Source: Rhododendron vialii (Eukaryota > Streptophyta > Magnoliopsida > Ericales > Ericaceae). Taken from it: 64,000 bases of DNA. The DNA lies in assembly GCF_030253575.1 (NCBI RefSeq), contig NC_080559.1:31274501-31338500 (forward strand), given 5' to 3'. The notes under the pieces are model-generated. The model saw only the letters and a list, made by a program, of their open reading frames with translations, was not told the DNA's origin and ran no database searches. The position numbers and the translations under genes are program-made. Position 1 is the first letter of the stretch. Every line of letters starts with the position of its first letter. This document shows, piece by piece, positions 1-23,700 of this stretch.

Positions 1-885
1 CTATGGTGTCTCTAGTCAACAAACCCCATTTACAATGTAAGTGCATAACCAAAAAACTATTAAATGCTATTGTGTAGATCATGGGCATAACCTTTTTAAT
101 TATTATTATATTAGGTTATAACACTTTTTCAAAAATGACATAACAAACCACTCGAAGACACTTGTTATGTCATTATTACGAAAATAACAAAACATAACCA
201 CTCAAAGGCATAATAAAAAAACCTTTGAGAGGTATAACCAGTGTGTTATGATGTCCCTTCTGGCAGGTTGACACCATAACATTTGCCTTTTTGTTAAAAC
301 ATCTCATGCAATCTTTAACATCTAAATTCTTTAAAATTCAAAAGTGATATAGTTCAAATTGTAGGTCTAAATTCTGAATTCAAGATGCTTGTGATGATTA
401 CATGGATCTCAATCCCCCAGATAAATCCTTTTTTTAGAACTTTGAGTATCCACTTGGGTTGTGCTTTGTTCCTAGATTTGTGGAAAATGGTAGGGAACCC
501 TAACTATATTCGGGGATGATAAAGACAGTTTTAAATCAAGTCAAATTACAAATGCCATGGCCACTTCAGTGCAAATTATTTTTTGAACAGAGGCGCCCAA
601 GAAGAAGATTTATATGCAATGGTAGAGAGAATGTTCTCACGGAAAGAATACATTCAATCTCAGGCTGTGCTCTTCCATTAAAACTTTCGACATATACATA
701 GAGCAGTTTACTTTACCTGGAAATACAAAATCTCCAACAAATGTTGGAGTTTCATCACAAACTACTGAAAGACAATCCCCTTACTCTGCTCTTCTTCAAA
801 AGTAAACCGCGATCATTGATAATGAGAGGAATTCGGGAGAATGGAATTTGTATCTGCTGCGTCAATTACGTTCCCATTAGCAATT
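1..885. other. Left-edge spacer downstream of TIO
   Basis: AT-rich DNA at the left edge, on the 3' side of the FUSED/TIO gene. It should hold the TIO 3' UTR next to 886. Around 195-240 there is an imperfect inverted repeat (CTCAAAGG then CCTTTGAG) among several copies of a short ATAACC-like word, which looks like eroded mobile DNA. I see no supported gene. Confidence 0.5.
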
Positions 886-10870
<9,985 letters not shown>

Positions 10871-11239
10871 CTTCTGAATCTTCAGTCAGTTTTTTCCTTC
10901 AGATTCCTGAAAAGAGATAATCAAATTTGAATAAATTGGAGACAAGTGCTGAATTGTGTCCAGTAGAAAAACCATTATAAGCACAACAACCTAGGTTGTT
11001 CTTCTGAATCTTCAGTCTGTTTTTTCCTTCAGATTCCTGAAAAGAAATAATCAGATTTGAATAAATTGGAGACAAGTACTGAATTGTGTCCAGTAGAAAA
11101 ACCAGTATAAGCGCAACGACCTAGGTTGTTCTGCTAGTTGTTTATTAAGCTTAAGCTAGTTCGACTCCAGTAGAAAAACCATTATAAGCACAACGACCTA
11201 GTTTGTTCTGCTAGTTGTTTATTAAGCTAGTTCGACTCG
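10871..11239. repeat. Tandem duplications abutting the TIO start codon
   Basis: A 130-bp unit (10871-11000) is repeated head to tail at 11001-11130 with few changes. The first copy starts at the base next to the TIO ATG. A second, overlapping duplication of about 75 bp (11090-11167 and 11168-11239, starting CAGTAGAAAAACC) follows. On the minus strand each 130-bp copy holds CTTTTCAG followed by GAATCTGAAGG, a plausible 5' UTR splice acceptor, so leader splice signals may be duplicated. Confidence 0.8.
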
Positions 11240-12805
11240 ATTGTAAACCTATCATTAGCTGGTAAAAATAGTCAAACGACTGCTACGTGCCCTCACTGCA
11301 AAAAACGCGTAGACACTGCTACCGTAGGAAATTAGGAGCATTGTAAGTCAAACATCAGGGCCGGCCCTGGCAGAAACCTAGAAATTCTCTGCGTCAACTG
11401 TTGCTCTAAAGCGATTCACTCCTGATGTGTGGATCGGAGATTTTATTTACTAGATTACAAACATTCTATGTTTAAGCATCTAAATTACCGATGAAAAACA
11501 GCACACAGAGAGACATGGACGATGAGAGAGAGAGAGAGAGGGGGGGGGGGGGGCGGACCTGATCGATTTAAAATTTTGGGCGGCTTCTGATGCTGAACGG
11601 ATAGAAACTGAATATATACTGCGACAATTACATAGAAGTTCCTAGAATTTAGTTGGTGTTACAAATTAGTGCCCTAAAATTATACGTTCTTTGCTTCACA
11701 TCCCATGACTTCTGATTTAACAACAATATCAACCCAAATGATTTTTGCACTTCAATATTTTATAAATTTTGCACTTCAGTTTCTTATAAATGCACTCAAA
11801 ATATTTTCTTTCGTCGAGATGAATGATTAATTCAAAAAATATCATGCAATCTAATAAAAATTCAAAAAAAACGAATAAAACACAAAACAAAGAAATAAGT
11901 TAAGTTACCAGAACGCAACCTTAATGGTTTAATAATTTTTTCCGGTTTTATAGGGTTTTGTTCGGACTTTGAATTGTTGTTGTAGTTTTTTTGATTTACT
12001 TCATATTTAGTGGCTTAAAGTTATTTAGCCTAGATAAAATATTGTTGCCCCTTACTTTTTTTTATATACTATTGTTTGGAGTTTGGCCTAACTTTTCAAG
12101 GGCTTTTTGGCATAGTCATTTTGGTTGTTCTCTCTTATCTTTACAAGATTTTGGTCATTTTTTTTGCACCATATTTTCCATCTTGACTAGAGCAATCGAA
12201 AAAATATAAAAATATATATCAAAGTTGAAAAAAGTTCATATAAGAAATTAAACCCAAAGAGGAGTCCAATGTTTAAGAACCCAAATACAAGAGAAGGCCA
12301 ACGAAATAAAGTCCAAGATGGAGTAGATTCTAGAGACTTAAAAAATATTTAACACTTCAAGAGAGGAAGAAGAAGCATACTTATAATATCAAATATGAAA
12401 ATCTAGAAACTTACGTAAAAAATATCTTTGAATCTAAAATATTCCAAGGTTAATATCTTGTAGAAAATATTAATGGACTGGAACCATCCATGAGGTAGTA
12501 TATATAACTAGAGGATAAGTCTAGCAATTTTGTGTCAATCAAAAATCATGTGTATATATATATATATATATATATGTAAAAGTTGTACTCAATACAAATC
12601 CTTCATCCTTGCATACAATCCTCATCCTTCACTCCAATTACTCTTATAAACTAAACTTTAACTCACCCTTGCACCCCCAACATAAGATTGAGATTAGTTT
12701 GATCAAAACTAGTTTAAGTGTCAATAGTTTCCCAATAACACTGACTTACTATTGTGTTGTTTTGGAGCCTTAAAATCAGGCAGGTAACACAGTTGTAAAC
12801 AGCTT
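11240..12805. other. Spacer upstream of TIO with microsatellites
   Basis: Non-coding, AT-rich; probably contains the TIO promoter. It holds a (GA)n tract at 11524-11540 running into a 14-base G-run (11540-11553) and a (TA)n tract at 12553-12575. A CAGGGCCGGCCCTG palindrome near 11355-11370 resembles ends of some plant DNA transposons, but I could not find its partner. No gene supported. Confidence 0.55.
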
Positions 12806-13503
12806 GTGTTGTTTTGTTCTGGTGTACTAGATCAATCAATTCTACGCGTTGCAGCCGCCGAAAAAAGTTTGGTGATCAGACATGTTGAATACAAACAAGG
12901 AGGAACCACTATAAATTGTATTGCTGATGGTGAAACGGGAAGACTTATTGCAAAGAGTATGTATTTTATTATAGAGATTATTGATTATTGCAAAAAGGAA
13001 ACAATGTTCGGAAGGTTGGTCCAATAAAAATTTCACATCAAAGTTCCTTATATTATTGTGACAGCGAAAGGCCAACTGGATGTAGCGACTAGATTGTTTG
13101 TCCATAGGATGTGCTACGAGTCATACTTGCCAACATTTGCATTGATGGATTGCAATCCTTTCGGTATTAGAAACCTTTTCAACTTACAAATATGGATCGA
13201 AGAATCTCGCATTTGATACTGGGCAGCTCACAGTTCCGAACATTAAGTTGTTGGGGCATTTTCCTAACCAAATAGACGCGTTTGGCATTCCAAAAGAAGC
13301 CAATTTGAAGATGAGAAAAACAGAAATTTAGAATGTGGATGAACTGGTAGTATGTTAGAATCTAAAAAAAAGTTAGAGCGTGAAGCATTGTGCTTTTCAG
13401 AACTCGACTACACGGCTGATGTTTTTGTGAAGGAATTGATAGCACTCAAGGATGAAATTAATAGAAAAGATATGAATGTGAGAGAGATATTGTCTGAATG
13501 TTA
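12806..13503 (+). pseudogene. SPO11 / topoisomerase VI subunit A-like relic
   Basis: Plus-strand translation gives, in order, RVAAAEKSLVIRHVEYKQ, KETMFGRLVQ, then (after an in-frame TAA at 13025) VPYIIVTAKGQLDVATRLF and ALMDCNPFG, and after another break NLAFDTGQLTVPNIKLLGHF...PKEANLKM. These match the block order of the SPO11/Topo VI-A Toprim half: AAEKG, the VEK-like block, TAKGQPDVATR, VDSDPYG, and the PDIKWLG...IPE block. SPO11 family proteins make meiotic double-strand breaks, and Topo VI-A acts in endoreduplication. Stops interrupt the frame (13025, near 13213, near 13329), and the DxD metal-binding motif reads D-C-N, so it cannot be active. No intron interrupts the matching part, which suggests a retrocopy, but I see no poly(A) tail. 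The last segment to 13503 does not resemble the usual C-terminus. Confidence 0.75.
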
Positions 13504-14720
13504 AACTTGCTACTTGCACATGGTATTTTTGTACTTGCTACATTATTAATTTTTGGTGCGTCCTGGTTGTCTACGCCGGACCATCCAAAACCGAAATGGA
13601 CGCGCGAGATTGAACAGTTTCGTGAACATCCTGTTCACGAAGGCTCCATGAAAAAGACAACCTCATAAATCAAAATCACAATTACCACTCATTGTTTTTT
13701 TTTTTATTTATTCATCCGCACTCATTGTTGAAGTACCACTTCTATACAAACGTTCACATAATTTACACAAATTTTCTGCCGCTGCCCAACCGCTAATTTC
13801 TGTAACATCGCTGTTTGTGTGAATCACAATATTCAAGTCAAACCTAAAAGGAACGGGAACCCTGCTGCTGATAAGTGGACTTATTATCCCAATTCCAAAG
13901 CTAGAGAAGATCTTTGCACCAAGGTCTCCCACTTGAGAGATGTATTGTTCCTTAATGCAACTAATATCGACAAGATTCTAGGAAATTGTTCAGGAGTCAC
14001 TCTGATGGAACCTTGCAAATTACCAATCCAAATTCAAACGTGACCATACAAAAGTACTAATCAGTAATTACAAACTCACCAAGATTCAAAATCACAACAG
14101 GGACTCCAGTTAAAATCAAAGCCCGAAATCTCCATAAGTATATTAGCGAAGGATCAACGTCGAAAGGGAAAACTTTATCAACCGATAAACTAAGAGGAAA
14201 ATCTATGCACCATAAGAGATAATCCTTTACAACATACAATCAGAAACATGTTTTCAAAAGGAAACAGCCAATTCTCCCATTCAGAATTTTCAAAACCAAG
14301 TACCGTGAGATAACAGCAAGTCCGCCCATTGCTATTTATGTTCCACCATAATTTGACATTTTTTGGGCTAGATCCAATTTCACACATTGTCATTTGTTAA
14401 TGTCATAGAATGACAATGCCATGTCGGGTGCCAAATTTTACACCAAAGATGGTCGTGGTCATTTCTCTCCATTTGATTTGTATTCAAAAAGGAGATGTGT
14501 CAAACCAATGGTCTTATTTGAGATTGTACACTTTTGACAAAGCCATACGGAGTCTGAGCCGTAACACATGGCCAATTGAACTTTTCATTATTAAGACATC
14601 TTCAAACAAGCCAATAGAGATACTGAAGTAGAACATGGCTAACAAAAAGAACCCCCTTTATATACAATTTTCCCCTATACATAATTTTACCTATTCTAAC
14701 TGTACTGAATACAGAACTAT
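13504..14720. other. Spacer downstream of the RSH gene
   Basis: AT-rich spacer containing the 3' UTR of the RSH gene next to 14721. A short inverted repeat (CGTGAACA / TGTTCACG) lies near 13620-13640, followed by a T-run near 13688. Short open frames here show no family resemblance. Nothing else recognised. Confidence 0.5.
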
Positions 14721-17700
14721 TTACATTCTAACTTCCACTACATCACCATCTTTAAGCTCTGTGTTGGGCAATACAAGCCGACCATTAACGGAAACCAGCT
14801 TTCCGTCATGCCCAACTCTTCTAGCAGCGTCTGCAGCGGTGCTACCACTCCTCAACCTCATTACCTCTCCATGTGGCCAACATACAATCACAACTTCTCC
14901 CAGCACAACAGATTTTGGGTTACCACCGGCTTCAGATCGCAGCTGCTCCTCCCACTTGAGCATTGTCCTCAGTAGCTTCACCTATAGAATTTAACCAGTC
15001 CCCATCAGTTTTGGAAAGTTTCAAGCTGAAACCTTGAAACCTCAACGACCCATAAAAACATGGTCGAATGGACACCATTGAAAAACTGTTAATCGCCAAC
15101 CATAAGTTACTCAGTTGAAAGCTTAAGCTTTATGTTGTTAAAGAGATGGAAAATTAGTTATGTTATTCACACACCCATAAATAGGCCAAACATATGCAGA
15201 ACAGTAATTATTGGGTTGACTGAGGATCGAACGCAAAATCACTTGCATGCTTTGATACATGTGATTTTGTTAACTGCCAACTCATCTAAAAGCTTAAACT
15301 GTAAGAGAGACACATTAAGGGGTGTTTTCCAAGGCTTTGGCAATTCTTGGCTTATAACCGAAGAACAACCTACAAAAGCTGGAAGGCTAATTTTCGAGAA
15401 GTTCCATGTCGATGCTTTTAACTTTTGCTTTTTAGTAAGCAGCTTTCACCATAAGCTCAGCTACAACAAACACACACTTATCTTAATTATTAAGAGTCTC
15501 ACCAGAAACTAACACAGCCATGTGTGAAACAAACTCATGAAGGAAAATAATGGATCAGACCCGTTTCCACCGTCGTGTAATATGAGACAGATTTATCATT
15601 AAATCGGACCTTGTTATTGATGCCAGCTTCCACAGAAGTTAAAGACTTGGAGCCCGGAGTCTCATAGCAGCTGGAGTCAGATATGACAGAAGCAACCTGT
15701 TTGCCTTCGAAAACAGCAGACATAACAGCCCAGTATTCAGTTTCCTCCCTCTCTGTCAATTCGATGACCTGAATGAAGGTTGGTAGTAGGCGTTGAAATT
15801 GGTCTTCCTGCACATCAAAACTATCATTGCAATAACCCCAAGGCAACTGAATTTTAGGAACTGATAATAGTTTTAAATAACAAAATGCACATATCGTTTT
15901 CGCATCCTCTCCCAGTAATGACAGAACCCGGTGATATGAATACCAAAGGAGGGGAAATAGACACATTACAATCAAGTTCCTCATTCGAACTCAACAAACA
16001 GTTGCCTCGAAACTCAGCTTGGCTTTTCTTTTTTTGTTTATAAGCTCTTCTTTCATGTAACTGCTTAGAATGTTATTAGATTGTCACTACTACCACACAC
16101 CGAATATTCTAGTTGGGGTAAATGGTCGATATTCACTTAAGACTTTAATGGATACATGTTTACCAGCTTTTTACCCAATCTCTGACTTTCATTTGAACAT
16201 ATGATCCCATCCAAAACCAATACAATCCAGTATCGGTTCTGTCATTACTGGGAGAGGGAAATGGACACATTACAATCAAGTTCCTCATTCGAACTCAACA
16301 AACAGTTACCTCGAAACTCAGCCTGGCTTTTCTTTTTTTGTTTATAACTATTTTACCTTTTCATCCACAACTATCTCTAAGGTAACATAAAACATACAAG
16401 GGCATTCAGAAAACAAAAAACCCGATAAATAAGGCAATCTATCTACACGCTCACCTTTCACAATGGTGCTTAAAATTAAAGGATAAAAGTTGGTCTCTGC
16501 CAAGAATCATCTACTATTACATATCACGCCTAGGAGTGAAGACTGAAGAGTAACTTAATAACCATATATTTTTTCATACGTACAAAGGACTATCAGTCCA
16601 ATGGTAGTTTTATACTGGGTTTATGTAGTTTAACGGTCACATTTTTACTGCTTACGAATTCCAATCATAGCTTGAGGAGAAGTCTACCATCTGACTTACC
16701 AAAACAAGTCTAATGCTTACACAAATCAATTTATTAACTAAATCCGATTGACTTGAGGGGTCCAAACAGTGAGATGCCAGTCAAGTTTCCTGTGATGAAT
16801 GATGCAACCTAGTCTATGGGGAGTGAATCCCAGCCTAAAATTAAAGGGTGAAGCCTAAGTCCTAACGGATTCCAGGTGAGAACCCAAGGTTCCTGTGACA
16901 GAGTGGAACAAGCATTATCTAACATAGTTCCATATTACTGTGCTTGGACAACTCTCCTTAAGAGCTTTGAGCGTTGTTGTTGACTTTGCAACAACTTGCC
17001 TCTCTCTGTTTGTCATCAGAAATTTAGTAAACTTTGTTGTATCACTTTCAGACCTCAGAGATTTGTACATTGAAGTCGAGTTTCAAGACCATTTTACAGT
17101 CAGTGAACGATACACCACAAATATCAGTAAAAAATCAGAATCCAATAAAATGAGAAAGAAAAGCAGGCATGGTGAACAAACCTTGTGGTAGATACCATCT
17201 TGACAGAGTGTGTACTTTTCGAGGCAAGTACTCCAATCTCCATGCCCCGGTTCACACCACCACAAGTCGAACACCTAAAAGCCAATTTTCAGTTCAGTAC
17301 ATGTATGAAAACAGATAATTATGCAAATGTCTTCCTCCAAAATAGGAAAACATGCCGATTTAGGACTCATTCTCAAAATGATGTATGACCTGCGAATAAA
17401 AAGGAGAAATATGGGAAACATTGATCACCAACAGTGTTTTTGACAGGTTACTGGATTGGGATATTTGATCCCATTTATCCCATCTGAAGTTATGTCTTCC
17501 ATTTACACTTTGCCTTGTGTTACCTACTTAAAGTTCTCAATGATACAATAACTTCAGTTTTTCTTTTCTGGATCATGCAACTTTTTGAAATAAGTATTCT
17601 TCAGTGATTTAAGGAGACCAAAAAGTCGAATAGGAATCCATGAAGAAATAATCCGAGTTCTTAAAGAGTTCTGACCCCTTTTTCAGTGTATTTTCACCTT

Positions 17701-20700
17701 TTTATATAGCCTTGCATAAGCTTCCCATCGCTGTAGTTGGTCAGAAGATCTTCTATCAGCTACTGCTTCAGACGTTGTGAGTCCAAAGCTGAAAGCAACA
17801 AGCAGTTCCCTTCCATCCTTATCCACCCTGGAAATGCAACCCTCGTAAAAAGATAATTAAAAAAGGAAAACCATGTACTTCCTGCATAATATAAACGTGT
17901 CCAACCTGACAACAACAGCAGCAAGCAACTGACTTCCCTCTACTCTAAGGACTGGATGTCCAACTTTCAAAGAATTATATTTCCAAAATGTATCATCTTC
18001 AAAAGAACTTTGATCATCTATATCTTTTGCGAGAGATGAAGATGCTGGTATTTCAGAATCACGAATGCTTCCGCTGGGAGGAGGCTTGTTCCTTGTTTCT
18101 TTATAAAGCCAGTGCGCAGCAAGTCCATGCTCAGCATACTCGTGCATCCTCTAAAACATTAACAGCAAATATTTCTATCAGCTGAATAAAACTTGATCTG
18201 ATTACAAGAATGCGATAAGACTGGTACCTGTGTTCTTATTTGAACTTCCAAAGGAGAGTTGTCAGGACCTTGTACAGCAGTGTGCAGAGACTGCGATCAG
18301 AAAAGGAAAGTCACTTTTGAGAACAGTTTTGAATATATTTATGTAGATATTCAAACTCATACCAACAAAGTGGAAACTGATATGATCTGTAAGCAAATCA
18401 TTTGACACTATACCTCCTTTCGAATGTATATTTGACAGTTAGCTTAGATAGTAAAATATTTTCAACAATTAGGTCAAAAATTATAGCATGCATTGATTTG
18501 AAAGTTTTCAAGATACTATGGCAGGGTTGCCTAAACTGAATAGACTCGTGATATTAGCAAGGCAGTTCATCTTCTGTACGAGACTACAACCAATGAAAAG
18601 GGAATTCTAACCTGATATCCACTTGGCTTTGGATTAACAATGTAATCATCAAATTCACCATCAATTGGGGTCCAAAACCTGCACAGAGGGGAAGGAGATG
18701 TTAGTGACTTCTCAGTCACTGACATGCAACCTAAGCATTCCTGAATGCCTTGAATTGTTATTGATTGATCTTATGAAACCCTTTCTCTCAGCATTAACAA
18801 GAAAAACAGCACTGAAATACAGGTCAGACAACCATTAAAAGTACAAAAATAAAATAAAAAATCCTGCTTCGCAAAGACAGAGGATCAGTAATTTTTAGGT
18901 TTCATTCACCTATGCACAATGTTGAGAAGATTGTAACAACAATGAACTGCCTCTCCATGTAAAGTCCCATTCTTATCCCCAACAATTACCCTCAAAGCAC
19001 GGGCATCATATACTTTATCAATCCCAACCTCTTTTCGTTTCATCTATGACAAGTGCAAATAAAAACAGAAAATCACGTAAGGAAATTCAGGTGAGTACTC
19101 TATGAGGCTTACACAACCAAACTTCGGGCAATAAGATGAACTTAAACAAAAGCCACTTCAAAAGACGTGTGTGAGAGCAGGCACGCACACGGGAGAGAGG
19201 GAGGGAGGGAGGGGGGTGGTGAGAGAGGGGGAATGCTATCACTAAGGTAAAAAGAAAAGAAAATGAGATGGAAGCACAGATTCATACTCCACAAAAAGTG
19301 CCAGTCCCTCCATCTGGTAACAGGTTACTTCCAACAAATGACATTAAGATTTTAGACAGCTAACAGTAAGATTGTGGGACTGAATTACCACTACAAGAGG
19401 AATATAATAAACAAAACGTGAATTTTTTTTGGATAAATGTGAAATTAATATAACAGGACCACTTTTCACGACTGTGACAAAAATGTTGGAAGAATCCAGG
19501 TAACATTATAAAGATCATCTATTGTGACCACTTGCCTTGTTAGATAGATAGACAAGCCAAGAACCACCAAACAAAGAAACTAAAAATGTTCACCTACATC
19601 AAGGCAAGATTGTTGACTTAAAGCACGGATAGAACGATCTCAAGGCTAAATTAAAGGGCAAGAATGTTACTTAAGCACGAAGAGAACGATCTGAAGGGAA
19701 CGTGCAACATCACGAGATGGCTGTATCTCTTTGATGAATGCAGTACCGAGGTCCGGTTTCATTTGGAAAAGAGGTCAGGACCGTCAGGTCATTTTCACCC
19801 AAAAAAATGTGAAGTATTCCTCGTAACGAAACCCCGGTGAAAATTTTGCATTTCGCTTTTGCTGTTGTCTTGAACTTCAATGGTGGGTGCATGGTCTGTC
19901 AGTTTTTATTATACGCGAAAAAATCCACCTATACCTTACTGTAGATACTGTACAAGCTTTTTAAGCGGCTAGACAAAATGACTTCCATCCCTGGCACATA
20001 ACTGCAACATAGAACAGAAACCAAAGTCAATGATGTGTTACCACAGTGCCAGCAATTGCTTCCAGATGTACAAAACATGATTTTTCAGAGTACCAACTAT
20101 TCTAAAAATCAACAAGAAGAATCTTGACAATGGATAAACAGAACATACGAAGTTGATATAAGTAACTCCTGCTCAAGTGCTTCCTCACAAACAACAAGTG
20201 ATGCTAAAGCAATTCCAGCATCCCTTACAACTTTTGGTTTTGCTTGAGACTCTGAACTTGTTTTAAGATTATGAAGAAAGTTCATCCGTTTTCTTCGATC
20301 TAGCAGGACATCAAATGGAAGCACACCCTGCAAAAGTTCCTGAAAATAGAATGCAAAATAATTTTTTTTAGGTTAATGGCGAGAGAAAATTACCATGCAA
20401 ATATACAATCAAAAGCAACATATCCAATTGTGATAAAAGAAACTTCATATTACGTTCTCCTTAAGTGTTAGCACCTCTGCTACCACCACTTCAATCACAA
20501 ACTTACGATTCCATGAAAGACTAAACTATGACAGCCGTTTGAGTTATGCAATCGCATCTAGCAAGGCGAAGGCCACGGAATCTCTTATGGAAAAAATAAT
20601 TGCGAAACCTTATTCCATGTTAGAATCCTATCTGTTTATCCACCTAATTCTGAAAGGGGAAACAAACTAGAAATTTACAGAAGAAAGCTAATGAAAAAGA

Positions 20701-23700
20701 TTTCAAGTTGCGTCTTAAATGACATGAGAGACCAGGTTTTGACCCATTTTAACAACCATAGGGCACAAGAATTGCAACTAGCACTCTCACCCTAATGCTT
20801 GTGTTGTCCTCATCTATTGACATGGACCTTTCGTAGGCAAGAGTGGAGTCTTTTCCACTTGATGGCCCAAGTGAGCTGGCTTTTGCAGGTATTCTTCGCA
20901 GATTGCCAGCCCTGTTGGTAGGGCTCCACATTAAAGCCAGGTCAGCTCGCATTTGACGGAAAATTTGAGGCTGCAAGTAGCAAATATTACAGCTTTGTTA
21001 AACTACCTAAGCATTTTGTGTACTCCATACTGGAGTACTTGCTTGAAAATTGCTAATATCATAAGCCCACCTGAAGTACAGCAAAGCACATATCTTCCAG
21101 TTCAGCTTTTAAAGCCCACAGACCCAATCTGGAAGCAAGTGAGCACCAAATAACTAATGTCTCCTGAGCAACAGCTTGAGCCTTGGCAGAGGGCAGAGCA
21201 TAACTGTCAGAAAGCCATCGTCAAGGACAGTTTAGCATTACAAGGCTACGAACCAACTACCATGCAAGTTTAAGAAACTAAAAGTAAGAAGAGATTCAGA
21301 AGCTTTTCGTGAGTAGTAACTTTCTTCATATCTGAAAGACAGTAAGCAAGCTTATGGCAGCACAAAAACAAGTGGGAAGATGAAAACATATGCAAAGGTA
21401 CAACTACAAGCAAAACAATAAATATAATAGCAATATCTCTGTACAAAAGAGAAGTGACATTGAGAGAACCATTTTAAAGTCAGAAGAACCATATCAAGAA
21501 ATCCAAAGAACTTCATCTATTACCAACATGAAAAAGCAAAAATCATGAAAGGAGCATAGAGCCGTTACATGGTCCTCATGTTATGCAGACGATCAGCAAG
21601 CTTGATCAGCACCACACGTGGATCATCAACCATGCCTAAGAGCATGACTCGTAAATTATTTGCCTGGAAGACACAGTGCAAACCATCAGAAATAGAATAT
21701 TAGAGCAGGCATAGGCAATGCATTCTCTTTTTGTACAAGAAAGAATGGTAATAGTCATACTTCTTCATCAACCAGTATGTAGTTCACTAAATGTAAAGCC
21801 TCGATATTTTACAGATTGCCTTTAAAAATCAAGCACAAATTTGGGAAAGAAATGAACTCTTCTATCATCCCTCCATTAAGTTACTCAGAAATCTATTTAA
21901 ATACACAATTGCACGGAAAACAAATTCGCACAACGGGAAGTACACAACATTTTGCGATGATCAGTTTTACAAACACAAGCAACGTGAAAAGTCAAGGTAG
22001 CATTAAACTATGAAAGAGGCAGGCAAATATGACCAACAGTAATTCATGTTAACAAGAGTTGTCATTTTAAGAAACCTGAACTACCAAAATTGCAGATTAG
22101 GATGATAATCACTTTTCTATCCATAGAATACTGTAATGGGGACAAGGTCTTCTTCACTCCACTTTGGATTATGAAACTGAAAGCACCATACAGAATCGCC
22201 AACAAGCATTACATCAGCACTACTAGATTCTTTGGACTATTTTGTTAATATCACTAACACGTGTCATTTGATTATCCCATCCAAAAATTTGGTTTCCCAT
22301 GCAAACATTGACCAAGGAGAAAACCAATGAAAGCAGCATATAAACCAATTGGGATTTACAGCTTATGCTTTATAGCTTCAAACGACGGTAGGTACCACTA
22401 AATAAACTTTTTTTGTATCATCATAGAACAAAGTATATACAGTCTTTCCAGCTTGTTTCCACAGCTTGGCTGATAGTTAACCCCCTATACACAGAAAACT
22501 TACCTCTTCATGACCAAGGGTGCCGTGACTCATGTTAACCCTCCGGTGTCTCCGCAACAACTGCAGAACAAAATTATCAGTTGACACAAGATGAATAACA
22601 CAAACAGCATGAGAAAGGGCAGCAGTACAATATCCAAGCATGCAAAATGAGTCAACAATGTATACGAACATGAATTACAATTTACCCACGTACTTGAATG
22701 AAACATCAAGATGAGATAAATAATTGGAATAATGCCAAAAAGGGTTCATCAAATGGCCTCGAGAACTCCACGATAACCGAAAGAGCAAAAGATAGTAAAT
22801 TTTCAAGCCTTAAGCATTTTAGCTTAAAGTTTAAAATACAAATACCATCAGGTACGAGTATCATATATCACATACCACCACCTATGGTAAGTGGAAAGCA
22901 TTTCGGATCAGACCCATATGGGGCCTACTATATTCAAATCCCTTGTCACTAACGGGTTTACACTAATAGGCCTTGCCTGACTGGCTATTACAAATCAACC
23001 CCATACCCCTAGCAGTTACTTTACATGAATAGTGTAATTCTCAATTATTGGAGATGGTTATTTCTTGCTAAATGCCAAAAAAGGACCAATGCTGCAAAAG
23101 TACTCTACCTGATTGACATAACTTAACCTGGAAACTCCAGCTACCAACTTTGCTACATCATCACCAAACTCTCTTTCTATGCTGTGCAAACTTTCACAAG
23201 TATCATCAACCACGTCATGGAGAATCCCGGACACAACTGTATCGACAGCCTGTGCACATAGCAAAAAGTTAGTAACTGTTTAAATATTGGACTGTCAGAC
23301 TCATACTAGATACTGCACCACAATAGCAAAAGATGACACCTACTCGCTTTCCAGTTGATGGAACCAATACTGCTATGATTCTTCCTGTGTGTATACAATG
23401 AGTCAAATAAGGGTCTCCCGTTTTCCGTAATTGGCCATGGTGAGCTTTCCTAGCAAACGCAATTGCCTTCTGCACCTGCCTTCAAAAAATTGGTATCTTA
23501 TGGCACTTCAACAATAGATCACATGCAATCAAACAATGCAAGTAGAGATGGTAAACCTTTGCATCACTAAATATGGGATACCCAGTTACATCTACTCCCT
23601 CCAGTACAATAGAGCCTGCATTATGATGCATGGCATTAGCACCGAATAACAAACTGCAACGTATGGCTGATGAACTTACAAGATACTCGTCCTGAAACTG

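Noticed and set aside
13708..14631. Several 60-75 aa frames on both strands
   Set aside because: No motif, no splice support, biased only by AT-rich sequence.
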